A stretch of DNA of 64,000 nt from Straminergon stramineum (lineage: Eukaryota > Streptophyta > Bryopsida > Hypnales > Calliergonaceae), in contig OY987268.1 of NCBI GenBank assembly GCA_963920665.1, positions 13,518,501-13,582,500 on the forward strand. The letters are read 5' to 3'. Numbering within the stretch: position 1 is the stretch's first letter; every line of letters begins with the position of its first letter. Below the pieces are notes generated by a model that saw only the letters and a program-made list of their open reading frames with translations, had not been told where the DNA came from and did no database searches. Made by a program: the position numbers and the translations under genes. This document shows positions 37,492 through 49,100 of the stretch, piece by piece.

Positions 37492-38202
37492 AAAGTTTGA
37501 AGGCCATTTTATAGGGTCAAAAGACATTGGAAACTACCATTTTCAATACAAACAAGGAAAATTTGAAACAAATTTTTTTTGCATATCCAATTGTTGAATC
37601 TTGCATTGAACTAGTATGGAATATACAAGAGAAATTTCAAAAACTTTGACTATGTCAATCAGAAGATATAAGCCTTAAAGTGAAGAAAACAAGATTTTTT
37701 GTTCGTAGTGTGACTAGATTATATAAGGCTTTGAATCCTCTTCATTTAAAATTTTTGTACTACAAATTGGGAATGAAATTATTTTTATGTTGAAGAATTG
37801 AGTTGAGAGTTAGGGAAAAAAGTTTAGGAAAAAAACTTTGAAATGGCAAAGGTTGCTCACAAAACAAAACAACTTTCACATTACTTATCCAAATGGAATG
37901 AATCAAATCTTTCCACATAATATGCAAAAATACAATCTATGAGAAATTAAAAATAAAAAAAATAATTTCAAGTTTAAGGGGATTTTTTTGTTGCAGACCT
38001 TTGCTTGTTTTGGGCATATTGTAGTAGAATTTTTGCTCTTGGGCACCAGTTGAAAGAAAAGTTATATTCCCGAATGCCAATGAGTTTTTCTATCTTGCAA
38101 AAAACATTCTAAAAATATTTTCAAAAACTAGGATCATAGGCATGTACTTGCCCAAACCTTATTAAAGTCCCTCTAGGGAACTCTTGGGACTTTAGGGGAT
38201 AA
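37492..38202 (+). mobile_element. TTAA/CCCCTAAA element, class P4
   Basis: Left end TTAA-CCTCTAAAAGTTTG, right end GGGACTTTAGGGG-ATAA; 711 bp. The interior aligns with 26236-27013, without the SINE. Both ends carry point changes. Confidence 0.65.
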
Positions 38203-39839
38203 AATGACTCATTGAAGTACCTTCAAAAATTAAAGGAAGGATATGAAAGAAAGGAAGGAATATTGAAAGTCTGTTAGGGGTGGTCCAAGACAATTGATTA
38301 GATAGAAAGAAAAGGTTAGGGACTGTAAGTTGAATTGTAGCAAGTGTTTAAATTAGGTCTTGTATATTAGGGAGTGTTTGATTGTTTATGAGTTTTTGTT
38401 TGTCAAGAAGAACGTATATGGCGTATTTAATGACAACGTTGTTCATAGTAGTGAAGATGTGTTTTACAGCAAGGATGAAGATTTCAAGTTGTTGGTAGTA
38501 GAGTGATTGGGAATATTAATTTGCATCTCTAAATGCTCAACTAGACAATGTAAATGTGAAAAATAGTTTGTGAAATACCACCAAATTAACACTATTGACT
38601 TCAATTCACCATTTCACTTGATTGCAAATCAATGTTCAAGAAGCTTTTTGAGATTTACCAACTATTTCCCTTCAATTCCCAAATTGAACCGTTTTTTTAA
38701 GTAAAGAGTCCTATTATTTTCTCTATTTTCCATTCAAAAATCAATTTCTTCAGTTTTTTCCACCAGATTTTTGCTAATGTTTTCAAATAGCAATTGATTT
38801 TTTTAACCAATTCCACCAACTAACTTTGAACTAGCTGCCGGTCAATTCTTCCCAAACATTGTTGCAAATCGTCCAATTCAACCAACGAAACAATCTGGGC
38901 AGTGGTTTTTTTAGGCAATTTGTCATCAAATTGCACCAAAATGATGAACCTCACACCATGCCCTTAGAACATAAATAAGAAATTTTTAGAAGAAACTGCC
39001 AAAAAACTTCAAATTAAAAAAAAATCTTGGATGAAATTGCCAGATTGTGGATGAAAGTAGAATTATGGATATGTGATATGTGCTAATGTGATATTTTCTA
39101 TCCAATATGTGGATGAATGTTAAAATTTGGAGCACAACTATAACATCTAGTATTGTCACTATGGCACTTTCCCAAAAATGAAAAAAAACACCCTGAATCC
39201 AGGTTGTTCCACTATAGCAACATGGCATTCATTATGCACTACTTCTTGTGAAAGCAGACGAAATCTCATCATGAAATGGGTCTTTTTTTTCAGGTTCTTG
39301 GGAGGCTGACAACTTCCTGCTGGTATTCATTCCCTTCATGTAAGGTAACTCAGCCTATGACAGGCCAAATGGGAGCCAACCCATCACAGGCAAAAATATT
39401 CTAGAGGTGTACATTTCAAAACTAAAATTTACACCACTACTAAAAGTTAAGATATGGATGGACCAAGTCTTCTTCCCCAACTGAACATCAGACAGGCGCC
39501 AATTGAAACCACCACCTGAACTGACCCCAGCGGCATTTAATTCCTGGATATGCTGTTTTTTTTTTTTGTTTTTTTTTTAAACAAATGGACGATCCCATTG
39601 ATGGATATGCTGTTTTCATTCCTGAAGAAAAAGGCAAGGCCCAAGGCATAACTTAGGAACCACCTGGTAGCACTTTTTGTTTTTGTTTTTATTTTCCAGG
39701 GTCCGACAAAGTCCAGAATGGCTATGGTGGGTGGGTGCAAATGAATTTCCAGAATTTAAAGCTCCAACATTTGGATTCTTGCTCATCTCATAACACAAGG
39801 GAGCAAGACTTGGCAACACCCCATGGCAGCCTCATGGAA
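38203..39839. other. Gene-free AT-rich stretch
   Basis: No coding sequence seen. A retroposon-like 3' end (inverted; 'caaatggacgatcccattga' after a T-run) is present near 39560-39605. Confidence 0.3.
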
Positions 39840-39990
39840 TTAACCCTGTAAGGCCATGCACGCCCCCTGCCCATCAGTAGTCACCAAAATTCTCTGATTA
39901 TTGAACCAATAGGTGCATTCTCTTTTTCTACAGTTCATAGTGAAGTCATCCGTAGGACCATTTGGGTTTGTAGTGTCCATACAGGGTTAA
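39840..39990. mobile_element. Short TTAA/CCCTGTAAGG element, class P7
   Basis: TTAA-CCCTGTAAGGCC at the left end and GTCCATACAGGG-TTAA at the right; 151 bp including the TTAAs. A related copy in the opposite orientation is at 61020-61168 (shared 'gcattc...ctacagtt...tgaagtcatcc' blocks). Confidence 0.65.
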
Positions 39991-40152
39991 CTTAGTTTGG
40001 CTTACCTTTACAATCAAGCCAGTTCAATCTGGCTCGGAGGCATACACTGTGCCTATGCACCCAAAAAATGACAAAACATCTTTTGGGTGATTAATATACA
40101 GTGACATTAATTTCACTGTCCCTTGTAGTTCTGAGCAATGAAACACTGGTGA

Positions 40153-40304
40153 CTAGAAGAAAATCTTGTTGAAGTCAACATGACGCTTTTTGTTTCCCAT
40201 AACGAAACACATTAGAGTCAATGCAACCTTTTGCATTGACTCTAATGTGTTTCGTTATGGGAAACAAAAAGCGTCATGTTGACTTCAACAAGGTTTTCTT
40301 CTAG
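40153..40304. repeat. Near-perfect hairpin, 74-bp arms, 4-nt loop
   Basis: Bases 40153-40226 are the reverse complement of 40231-40304 with a single mismatch (t/g near 40164) around the loop 'cctt'. The arms contain 'gtcaacatgacgctttttgt' and 'aacgaaacacattagagtca'. The near-identity of the arms implies either a recent inverted duplication or ongoing conversion or selection. A transcript would form a 74-bp duplex suited to DICER processing. No poly(A) tail or convincing TSD seen. Confidence 0.9.
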
Positions 40305-40578
40305 AGCGTGATGTCTCTGTTTTAGCAAAATTTTGGAATAACTATGGATTTAGGATACAACACTTTTGGTGTATATTGTCTAAATAAAAAGTTGAATTAA
40401 AAAAAACTAACTAATTAAACTAGTGTAGCCCTTTGAGAATTTGTTTTAAATGTTCTTCATTGATTGAAACAATGACAAATGTACTTGTTTGTAATTGATT
40501 TTAGGGTTTCCATTATTTAGATAGTTTGTCACTATCTCCTCAAATGAGGCAAACACTATGCCTCTCACTAAGGTAGCA

Positions 40579-40784
40579 TGTTGTGAAACGGTTCATTGGC
40601 CTTAAATGGTAAGAATGTACATGCTCTTGTTATTTCAAGGCATAAATGTACCTCTAAATTACATGTCTTATTTATCATAATCCAAACAATAAGGCATGTA
40701 TGAAGGGGTTACATTTCTCTTCTAGAATAGGCAAAGGTGAAGGCACATCCTAACTATTTAAGATCAATGAACTGTTTCACAACA
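40579..40784. mobile_element. TIR element (MITE), about 205 bp
   Basis: Left 'tgttgtgaaacggttcattg' and right, reverse-complemented, 'tgttgtgaaacagttcattg' continue to a match over about 30 bp. The terminal bases do not resemble the TTAA class, and no clear TSD is seen. Confidence 0.6.
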
Positions 40785-41988
40785 AATATACTATCTTATT
40801 GTATAGAAATTACTATGTGCAACTCCATACATAAGTCGGCCCAACTTAGAGCATCTACACTCATGGTCTGAACAAGGTGGCCTTGACGACCTTTGTGAGG
40901 GCCCACGTGAGGATACCAATCTCCCACCCAAGCCCTTATAATAGCTAAATAGAATTTGAGTGGGCTCTATAAAAGCAAGCCATAGCCCATGATAGTCCAC
41001 CACTCTAAAGCATTGCTTTGGCATGTCTTTGGCATTGTTTGGTCTTGTGAGAGCTTGGTTCCTACCTTTGAAGCATTGTGAGTTGTTGGGGAGGTGCTAA
41101 ATGGTTGGTTGGAGTTGGGAGCTAGCATAGGTAAGGGTAGGCGGCTTGCTATAGACCTCAAAAGCAAATCCAATGTGGGCCCTCCAAGTCATAAATTGAG
41201 GGCCACTTTTCTTCAATTCAAGTGCAGATTTTCTTGGACTTGATCACTTTCACAAGGTAGCCAAAGGTCTGACATTATTTTTTAAGTTTATCATGTGAGT
41301 TTTATTGTTTCAATTGGTGATATTTCACTACTTCTACTTTGACACTTTCTAGGGTGTGTGGATTCAAACGAAAATCTATACCTATCATAGTTTGGAGCTT
41401 TGGATAGATGCACGCTACAATATTTGGCCTAAGAATCACACAAATTTAATGAAAGAATTCCTTTGTAATGAATTAATTGGTGTAATAATGAACACCCAAA
41501 ATTGTGACATTCATTTGCATCAAGTTCTGAAAGATTTGAAAGCCTTGGTATAGATTTATGTTTCAAATAGCTTGCCTTGAAAAGTAATAAAGTTGTGGAC
41601 TTCTACCATCATAACAAAAATTGGCATTCTTGACAATATTGAGAACAACAACTATATCAAATTAATCTGCTTTCATATTTAATTCTTTGCAAGGTTTTAT
41701 GAACACTATTAAATGCTCTAAACATTCAATTTTTTCATTGGACACCAATTTTGTTAAATTGACACAATTCTAGCCTCAAAAATTGTGACATATATTTTCA
41801 TTGAGGTCAAATTTCAGTCTAGAAAATAGGACAAGTATGGATTTGTAACAAGCTACATGTCTAGAAATGTGCAAAAGTAGTAGAATATTGCCAATTTTAC
41901 TAACTTGACATTATTGGTATTTCCATTTTTTTGTAGTTATAAGAAAATTTGGTCAAAAATCATGTTCATTTGAGCAACTTTTGTGAAT
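40785..41988. other. Gene-free stretch
   Basis: Only short chance ORFs. Nothing recognisable. Confidence 0.3.
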
Positions 41989-42724
41989 GGGTAATTGCAA
42001 GAAACACTTGACCTATTCTTTGTCCCCTTGCCCTTGGACATGTGGTTTTTTGGTCATAACTTTTGCATTGTAAGTCTATTTATCTTGAAATTTGGAATGA
42101 AGGTACACATAAAAGTTTCACACATTCATTATTTTTGGGTTTTTAAAAAAAATTAATTTACTATTTTTAAAGTGCCCCCGATTGGGTGTCTACCTTGGCC
42201 ATTTTGGGGTTTTTTTGAGTCAAAGTTGTACCCAAAAATGCGAATTGGAAGCCACAAATTGGAGAAGCTAGAGTTGTACTTGTGTTCCAATGAGAGACAA
42301 AGAGTTTTTTGCAAAAAAATTGTGCATGAGGTGTCTATATGAGGCCAAAGTGATTGTTGTTTGTGCACATGTTTTGGACAGAAAAAAAAAATTGAAGAAA
42401 TTTTTGGTGCAATGTGAGAGCAAGCTTGTCTACAAAAATGGCTTTTTCTCTGGAAATTTTTTGAATTTTTTTTGAATTACTAAAAATAAAAAGGTCCATA
42501 GACCCTTTTTTTCTATTTTCTGCTGCCAGTGGCTTCTACAATACTACATAGTACTATATAGTATTGAATCAATGGTTGAGATCTACAAGGGCTTGAAATC
42601 GACGGTTGAGATTTGTAGGTGTAGACTAATGTGCGAAATTGATAGTAGTTTGTAGTACTGCTAGTCTTGCAACCAGAAATCGGTTTTTTGAGCCAAAAAC
42701 GTAAAGTGTTTCTTGCAATCACCC
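41989..42724 (+). mobile_element. TIR element T2, copy 1
   Basis: The left end GGGTAATTGCAAGAAACACT and the right end (reverse-complemented) GGGTGATTGCAAGAAACACT differ at one base. Similarity extends a few bases outward (TGTGAA). It is 736 bp with no transposase. A diverged copy in the same orientation is at 54470-55144, with shared interior 'aagttgtac'-region and 'actatttttaaa' blocks. Confidence 0.75.
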
Positions 42725-42766
42725 TTCACATGGATTAGGAATTGATAACCAACAACATCAATTTTG

Positions 42767-43930
42767 TTAACCCCTAAAGGCTCATTCAACCATTATGGTT
42801 GTTGTTCAACTTCTCGGATCCTATACAAATATCTTTTTTTGAAATTTTATATTTTTTTCATGTAGTTTGTTGAGTTATCTTTCTATATATAGAAAAATTC
42901 TTCATTTGGACAAAAAACGAAATATTCTCTATGGATAGTCTTAGGAAGAGACCTATCCAATGAGAGGTCATACTAAGAAAAAAAATTCCATCGATAGTGC
43001 AAGTGGGTAAGGACCAATTGGTTGGAGCAAATACTTGGAGGAATTCTTGTTTTCCTAATGTACCTCCATTGATTACAAGGCTTTGTAAGTAATCTTCTAT
43101 TGCTCCAATACTTGTGAAAATTGGCAAGCATATTCTCAACTAGTCATTACTACATTTGGTGAAGAAAATAAAACTTTTTGTTTATGAAGCTTTTTAGATA
43201 TGCCCCCTTGAAGTCATATTATTTGAGAAAAAATTGATGTTTTTCAAAAATTGAACTTTGATTGCAAACATCTCAAAATTTGTATGGTCAAATTCTTTGA
43301 AAATTGGAGGATTATCTAATTTGATAGTATTGAACAAGATCCTATAGCCAAATCATTGAAAAAATTGACTTTCAAAATATTTTTTTGTTGATCTGTAGAT
43401 CAATACGGCTTGGTGGTGCATTTGGGGGGAGGACACTTTTGTAAAAGTAATAAGCTCTTTAGTTTCTCTTTCAATTAGTACCACCTTCCACTTTATAATT
43501 TTTTAAAAGAAGAATATGATTTTTTTTTAATTAACTTTTTAAACATACATTCTCAAACCATTTCCCAACATATTATTTGACTAAAATGCACAAGTTATGC
43601 AAAATACATTATTTTTTTCTTAAACTACTGAAAGTCAAAACTTCCCCTTTTCGAAGGGCAAGGAAAGCTTACATTTTGAAGTTTAGCGGCACATTGAACT
43701 TGCAATCAAAGGGGATATTCACTGTAAACTTTTGGGAGGATGTACTCGAACAAGTTAACTAAAGGATCCTACAGTTGAATTTGTCATAGAATAAACATAG
43801 ACAAAGATTTTTGCCTTGACGTAGGTACAAGTATACTTTTCAAGCAGTTTTGGACCTTAAAAAAATGAAGGAACTTTAAATAGGGAACCTCAAAGGGAAT
43901 TGACATTGAGCAGATAAGTACGGTACTCAC
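42767..43930. other. Possible degraded TTAA/CCCCTAAAGG element and flanking DNA
   Basis: A perfect left end (TTAA-CCCCTAAAGG) lies at 42767. An internal 'acaagatcctatagccaaat' at about 43350 resembles inverted P4 sequence. I could not find a convincing partner end, so the right limit is unknown. Confidence 0.35.
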
Positions 43931-44054
43931 TATAATTGCCGTGTTGAATTCAAATTGCAACCCTGGCATGGCCTTATCACTAGTAAGGTCCTCATCACGC
44001 AATTTGAGAATACAATAAAATTCTGCCTCCATGACAATTGATATGCTTTTGTGA
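43931..44054 (-). CDS. Possible internal exon of an unidentified gene
   Basis: A 124-nt open segment lies between a strong acceptor (TTCTTTCTCAG|) and a strong donor (ATTATA|GTGAGT). It encodes VMEAEFYCILKLRDEDLTSD followed by an MPGLQFEFNTAI-like end. A second acceptor (TTTTTCTTTCAG|, exon from 44208) lies upstream on the same strand, but phases do not join simply. I recognise no family. A gene relic is possible. Confidence 0.25.
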
Positions 44055-44299
44055 CTGAGAAAGAACAAAGCTCGGATCATTCAGTCAATGATAAGCTCGA
44101 TTTGCGGGTGGCGGCTACTTCGATCTGATCAAGTTTTGAACAAGACAACGAAAGCATCTGAAGTCGATCGAAGCATATGCACAGCATCCCAAGAATCACA
44201 CGCCGTGTCTGAAAGAAAAAAATTAACAGTCCAAAGAATACTAGAAATAATATATTCTAATTGTTGCTGAGCACGTTAAGCAATTTTGAGATGGGAACG

Positions 44300-46162
44300 A
44301 ACTGATCGAACTGGACGCAGCATCGATCAATTGGAGCAAGTTACGTTAATCACTACAGTGGCATGCAAGCTTGAATTGGGATCCCGTGTTCAAAACGTTG
44401 GAACCGAAGTCCTTTAACTTAGTCACATATTTTTTAAAAATGCTCCAACCGAGCAACAGCAAAAACTTTAGTTTGCAAATGCACGTGCACGACGCGCTCA
44501 GCTAGTCTTGAGACCATGCAATATACTAATCTTGAGGTGGGGAGTGAGTTTTCAGGTTCCTTCTAATCCGTCTTTTTGTAAAAATCATCAGGAAGCTTCC
44601 CGATTGAATTGTGTTTTTTTTAAACGTAAGTTACGGTATCTGAATATTCACTCTCACTGATATGTATTTTAGCAGTACGTGGGTACCAGTGTGGAGCATT
44701 TGAATGCAGTGGTTATATATGTTCGAACAAAAAGATTGTCTCCAAATCGTGACAATCCATGAATGCTTGCTGCGCCACAAGTATTCTACTCGATAATTTT
44801 GAGCATACTTTGAATTAAGGTGCTGAGAATGGGCATTCCGTGACAGACTAAAAAAAATCTAGTGTTCTTCAGAGGTAGAAAGTTGGTTGGAGAATGAGAG
44901 TGTGCGTACTCTTGTTTCACCTTGGAGAGAAATCAAACAATTGGAATGTTCGATTCACCGAGCCGGAAAGCCATATCAGTATTGACCCACATGCAGTGGG
45001 GTGTATTTGGTAAACAGTGTAGCTTTGTGAGGTGTAGTTTGTTGGTATTTATATCCTCAAAGTTGAGAATATATAATACTCTGCCGTTTACTGTGGAGAG
45101 TGCTCTTTACCGACTTATAATTACGAATATTGGTATTGGCAAATTGTATTTGCTCAAAAATGGAGTAACGAACCTTGGGGAGTCTATCTGGTTTGAGAAG
45201 GTAACCGTATTAGGACACAATGGCAAGTTGTTTCCTTGAATTCAGATCATCCAAAAGTGTACTTCTTGGTTCATAAGAAGGCTCACATGGAACACACTCT
45301 TGCAATTTACAACCATCCCTCTCAACCACAGAAGAAAGACACATTTGCATTCACTACCGGTAGAGAAAATACACTAGTAGCAAGCCACTCTTGCCACTCT
45401 TGCTTGCTACTACTGTATTTTCTTAAATAAAAACAAAACGAACAAATTGGACTTCCAGGATATCTGAGAACATAATAGGCCATTGATAGTTGACAATGCT
45501 ACGTTATAACATAATACTCATTAATCAAGAGTGCCCAAAGTATACTCAAGGTTTTGCAGCTGTTGCTTTTCTACTAATAAATACAGAAACAGAAACGATG
45601 TCCCCGTCGAAACTCAAAAACAAAATACAGTATCACAAATCACTTGGAAATTGAGGGAACCACTTATTTAGTGAAAGGAAAGATTACAAGTCGCCACAGC
45701 TCAAACCATGGCCGGCTGCAAAACCCTATGATATGTAAGCAGATTGATCATATCCCTTCCATTCCTCTGTCACTGTCATGCATTCCCCTAGTAATTTTGC
45801 TACCTCGGAAGCTCCGCCTGATTATATCCTTGATCATCAATAATCTACCCTGCTGCTGCAGCCTCAGGGGACTCCGATCCAACAAACTCACACTACGCTT
45901 TACGTGAATCCCTAATTTTTCATTTATTCCATAAACGCGCTTACCACTTGTGCTTATTCTTAAACTTACAGGGCGCTTACAGTTGCTTGCGAAAAGCTCC
46001 TCCTTTTTCCATGAAAACCCAGCTTGTTGGGCACCCACACCGAAGCCAATTCACAGAACTGCCGCCACACTGCTATATACTAATCCGGGTGGTACACAAG
46101 ACTCGCAAACTAGGTATACTAGTGCATAGAATTAGGGTTGGTTACAAGTGCATCCCATGGAT
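44300..46162. other. Region between unidentified exon and asparagine synthetase
   Basis: Bases 44300-45500 hold no recognisable gene; a 105-codon plus frame at 44922-45239 has no domain. From about 45540 rightward the sequence is probably the 3' UTR and downstream region of the asparagine synthetase gene. A short hairpin is listed at 45364. Confidence 0.35.
45364..45423. ncRNA. Short hairpin with 22-nt arms, miRNA-like fold
   Basis: The arms 'agaaaatacactagtagcaa' and, reverse-complemented, 'agaaaatacagtagtagcaa' (each continuing to GC) differ at one base around a 16-nt loop. It is shorter than most plant pri-miRNA folds, so this could be a MITE relic. No expression evidence. Confidence 0.25.
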
Positions 46163-49100
46163 TCAATGTACCGCTTGGTATTTCGGCGTGGGAAGCGCGC
46201 CGTTATTGTGAATTTGAGCTGGTGCTGCTGCTGCTGCTGCGGCACCGTTTGCATCAGTACCTGCACTTGCGGAAGTTTTGGAGTCTTTCGATGAGAATGC
46301 GTCGTCATGGCACCCAAGTGCAGCTCTTCCTGAAGGATCCAAGTTGCCTGCCCAAGCTTTGTCCCACTCCACGGCGGCAGCCGTGCTGCAAGCCACACTG
46401 GGGCCTCCTGGGACTGTCAACCGAGCGGATTGCTGCGGGAAGTGCTTCTCGAAGATCATGCGGTAGTAGTAGGCCTCTTTCGTGAGAGGCGTGTTGAAGG
46501 GGTAGACATGCTTGGCGTGCTTGAGCATCAGGTTGGAGACGTTGCTTTCGGCGTGGGCTTTGAGGCCATCGATCCAGCTGTAACCTACGCCGTCGCTGAA
46601 TTGCTCCTTTTGGCGGTAGAGGATGTGCTGCATCGACAGAGATTGACCGTTGTAGGGGTTAGCAACAAGGTTTGCACAAAAATGATTCAAACTGATACAA
46701 ATTTCTGTAAGAGGTCACTCAAATCTACAGCCAAGGTGTACACGATGAGAAAACATCATGATCTAGGGTTTAGCAACGAGGTTTGCAATGTACTGTAGTT
46801 TTATTACACTGATTCAAACCGATCTATAGGGAGGTTACTCAAGTCCACAGCCCTGGTGTGGAAAATAGTACTTGAGGAGGAAAGGAAGTCTGGGCTCTGG
46901 ACTTGTGAAATCTAGCGCAATCTCAATGAGGATGGTACAATTTTGAATAACCCCACGGTGGAGCAACAAAACCTCCCAAAATTTTCAGAATTACAGTAGT
47001 AAGCGGAAGTGGGAACGTGGTTATCTGGCTTATAACGCAGCCTCTCCATCTCAAACACTTGGAGATAGAGATCAAAGCATGCTCATTTTGAACAACTCCA
47101 GAAAATTCGAGATGGGGAAGCCTTAAGAAGGTCTGACTCATCTCCAAGTGCTGACAAATTTTTTGCCTCCTTTCTTCAGTTCAAATTTCGATCGGAACAC
47201 CGCTTTAGTGATAACTTCCATTTTGATCAAATGTCCCTTTGAATTCAATTTGTAGAGCTACTAAGCAAGAGGATTCGATCAGCAATTGATATTCTTGCAG
47301 ACTACTGTTCCGAAAAAAAGTTACACATATAAGAGAAAGAAAACGAAGAAAGAGAGGAAAGGAATTAAGGATCGCGTACCTTGGGCAAGTAGGGATTGTC
47401 TTCATCATCAAAGGCCCGTCTCATGACCCACTTCTCAATGCGTCCCTGGTCTTTATGGATCATCTTTTCCGCAGGGTCGATGGCCATGGCGACTTCCATA
47501 AACTCCTTGTCCAGAAATGGAACTCGCGCTTCAAGTCCCCACGCGGACGTCGACTTGTTCGCCCTCTGGCAATCGTACAAGTGCAGCGCCTTGATCTTAC
47601 GCACGAGCTCGTGATGAAACTCCTCCTTGTTGGGCGCCTTGTGGAAATACAAGTACCCGCCGAAGATTTCGTCGGAGCCTTCGCCGGAAAGCACCATCTT
47701 CACGCCCAGCGCCTTGATCTTGCGCGTCATCAGGAACATGGGCGTGCTTGCTCGGATGGTAGTGACGTCGTAAGTTTCCACGTGGTAGATCACCTCCGAG
47801 AGTGCGTCCAATCCTTCCTGCAATTGCACAACAGGTCATAGCCACAATCCATCAACAACGGGAGCCTTTCAAATTGCGAACCACAGTTGCGAATTTGAAG
47901 AATCGATGAAGTATTGCGCACTGACAAAACATTGAGATTGCAATAGCTTTTGCAAGTGTTTTGAAAGGACTGATAGAAACCTAGTAACAGTTTTGCAATG
48001 GTTTTAGTATAACATTATGCAATGTATTTACAACTAGTGATTGCAATTGAGTTTTCGCAGCTGTTTAGGCATACATATGCATTGGTTCCGTGCGCAAGGC
48101 TTTTGCGACAAGTTTGGAGCTCTATTGCAATGGTTGGGGCAATAGACCACGAGTTTAAGGAAAAGTAAGGAACCGCTACTGAGTCATTGCATAATAACTG
48201 ATAATGTGTTGCAACCGCGACTTCCTGTTGTTGTAGTGAAAACTTGTGCAGATTGAGGGATGGAAAGAGACACTCACTTGGACTGTGAAGTTAAACTCGT
48301 GATGGCGCGTGCCGATGTAGTGCGCCACTTCCCTTGCAGCCTTCAAATCCGGAGACCCCTGCAAATCGAAACAAACCACAAATGTAAGCTTCCTCTTCCA
48401 AATCACAAGATGAAACTTCTTCAGAAAGGAGATTAAGCATAAACATGCAATCATCTCAGTGAAACCAGATCGTCTTTGCAAGGTTCTACACAGAGAATCT
48501 TCTCCATAATTAAAGATTCTCTTTACGATGCTGTCTGAAAGTATAACTAATTTTTCAGCAGGTACGGAGATCGAAGGAAATAAAGCAGTAGCATGATATC
48601 TTTACTTCTAGATGGAGTCATACAGAGAATGTTCTCCATAACCCAAAGATTCTCTCTGAAAGAACTAATTTTACTGAAAACCTTTTGAAGTGTTCTCGAC
48701 AGTTGGGGAGATCAGGAGCAGTACCTCAAGGCCAACGCAGAAGGAGTGAAGCTGCTTGCCCCAGATCTTGGCTGCTTTGGTGCCTGCAAGATGTCGAGAG
48801 GCCACTGCTGCAACCAAGGATGAGTCCAAGCCTCCAGAGAGGAGCACGCCGAAGGGCACGTCGGTCATCAGTCGTTTCACCACAGCCTGCATGTCAAACT
48901 CTGGTTAAAAAAATTCCCTGAAATTCGCAATTTTCAAACGAAATGGAAAAGTTATGTACAGTTTTGTACTTAACTCTTCACTTGTGATCTCATACTCGGC
49001 GATCGGTAAACTTGATTTTAGTTTGGAGAAAATCGAACTTTCAATGGTACAAGATTTCTGTGATTCATTTTCGTTACCTTCTCGAAGGCATCGCGGAGAA

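Noticed and set aside
47396..47841. Plus-strand frames opposite ASN exon 9
   Set aside because: Antisense shadows of the asparagine synthetase coding sequence.
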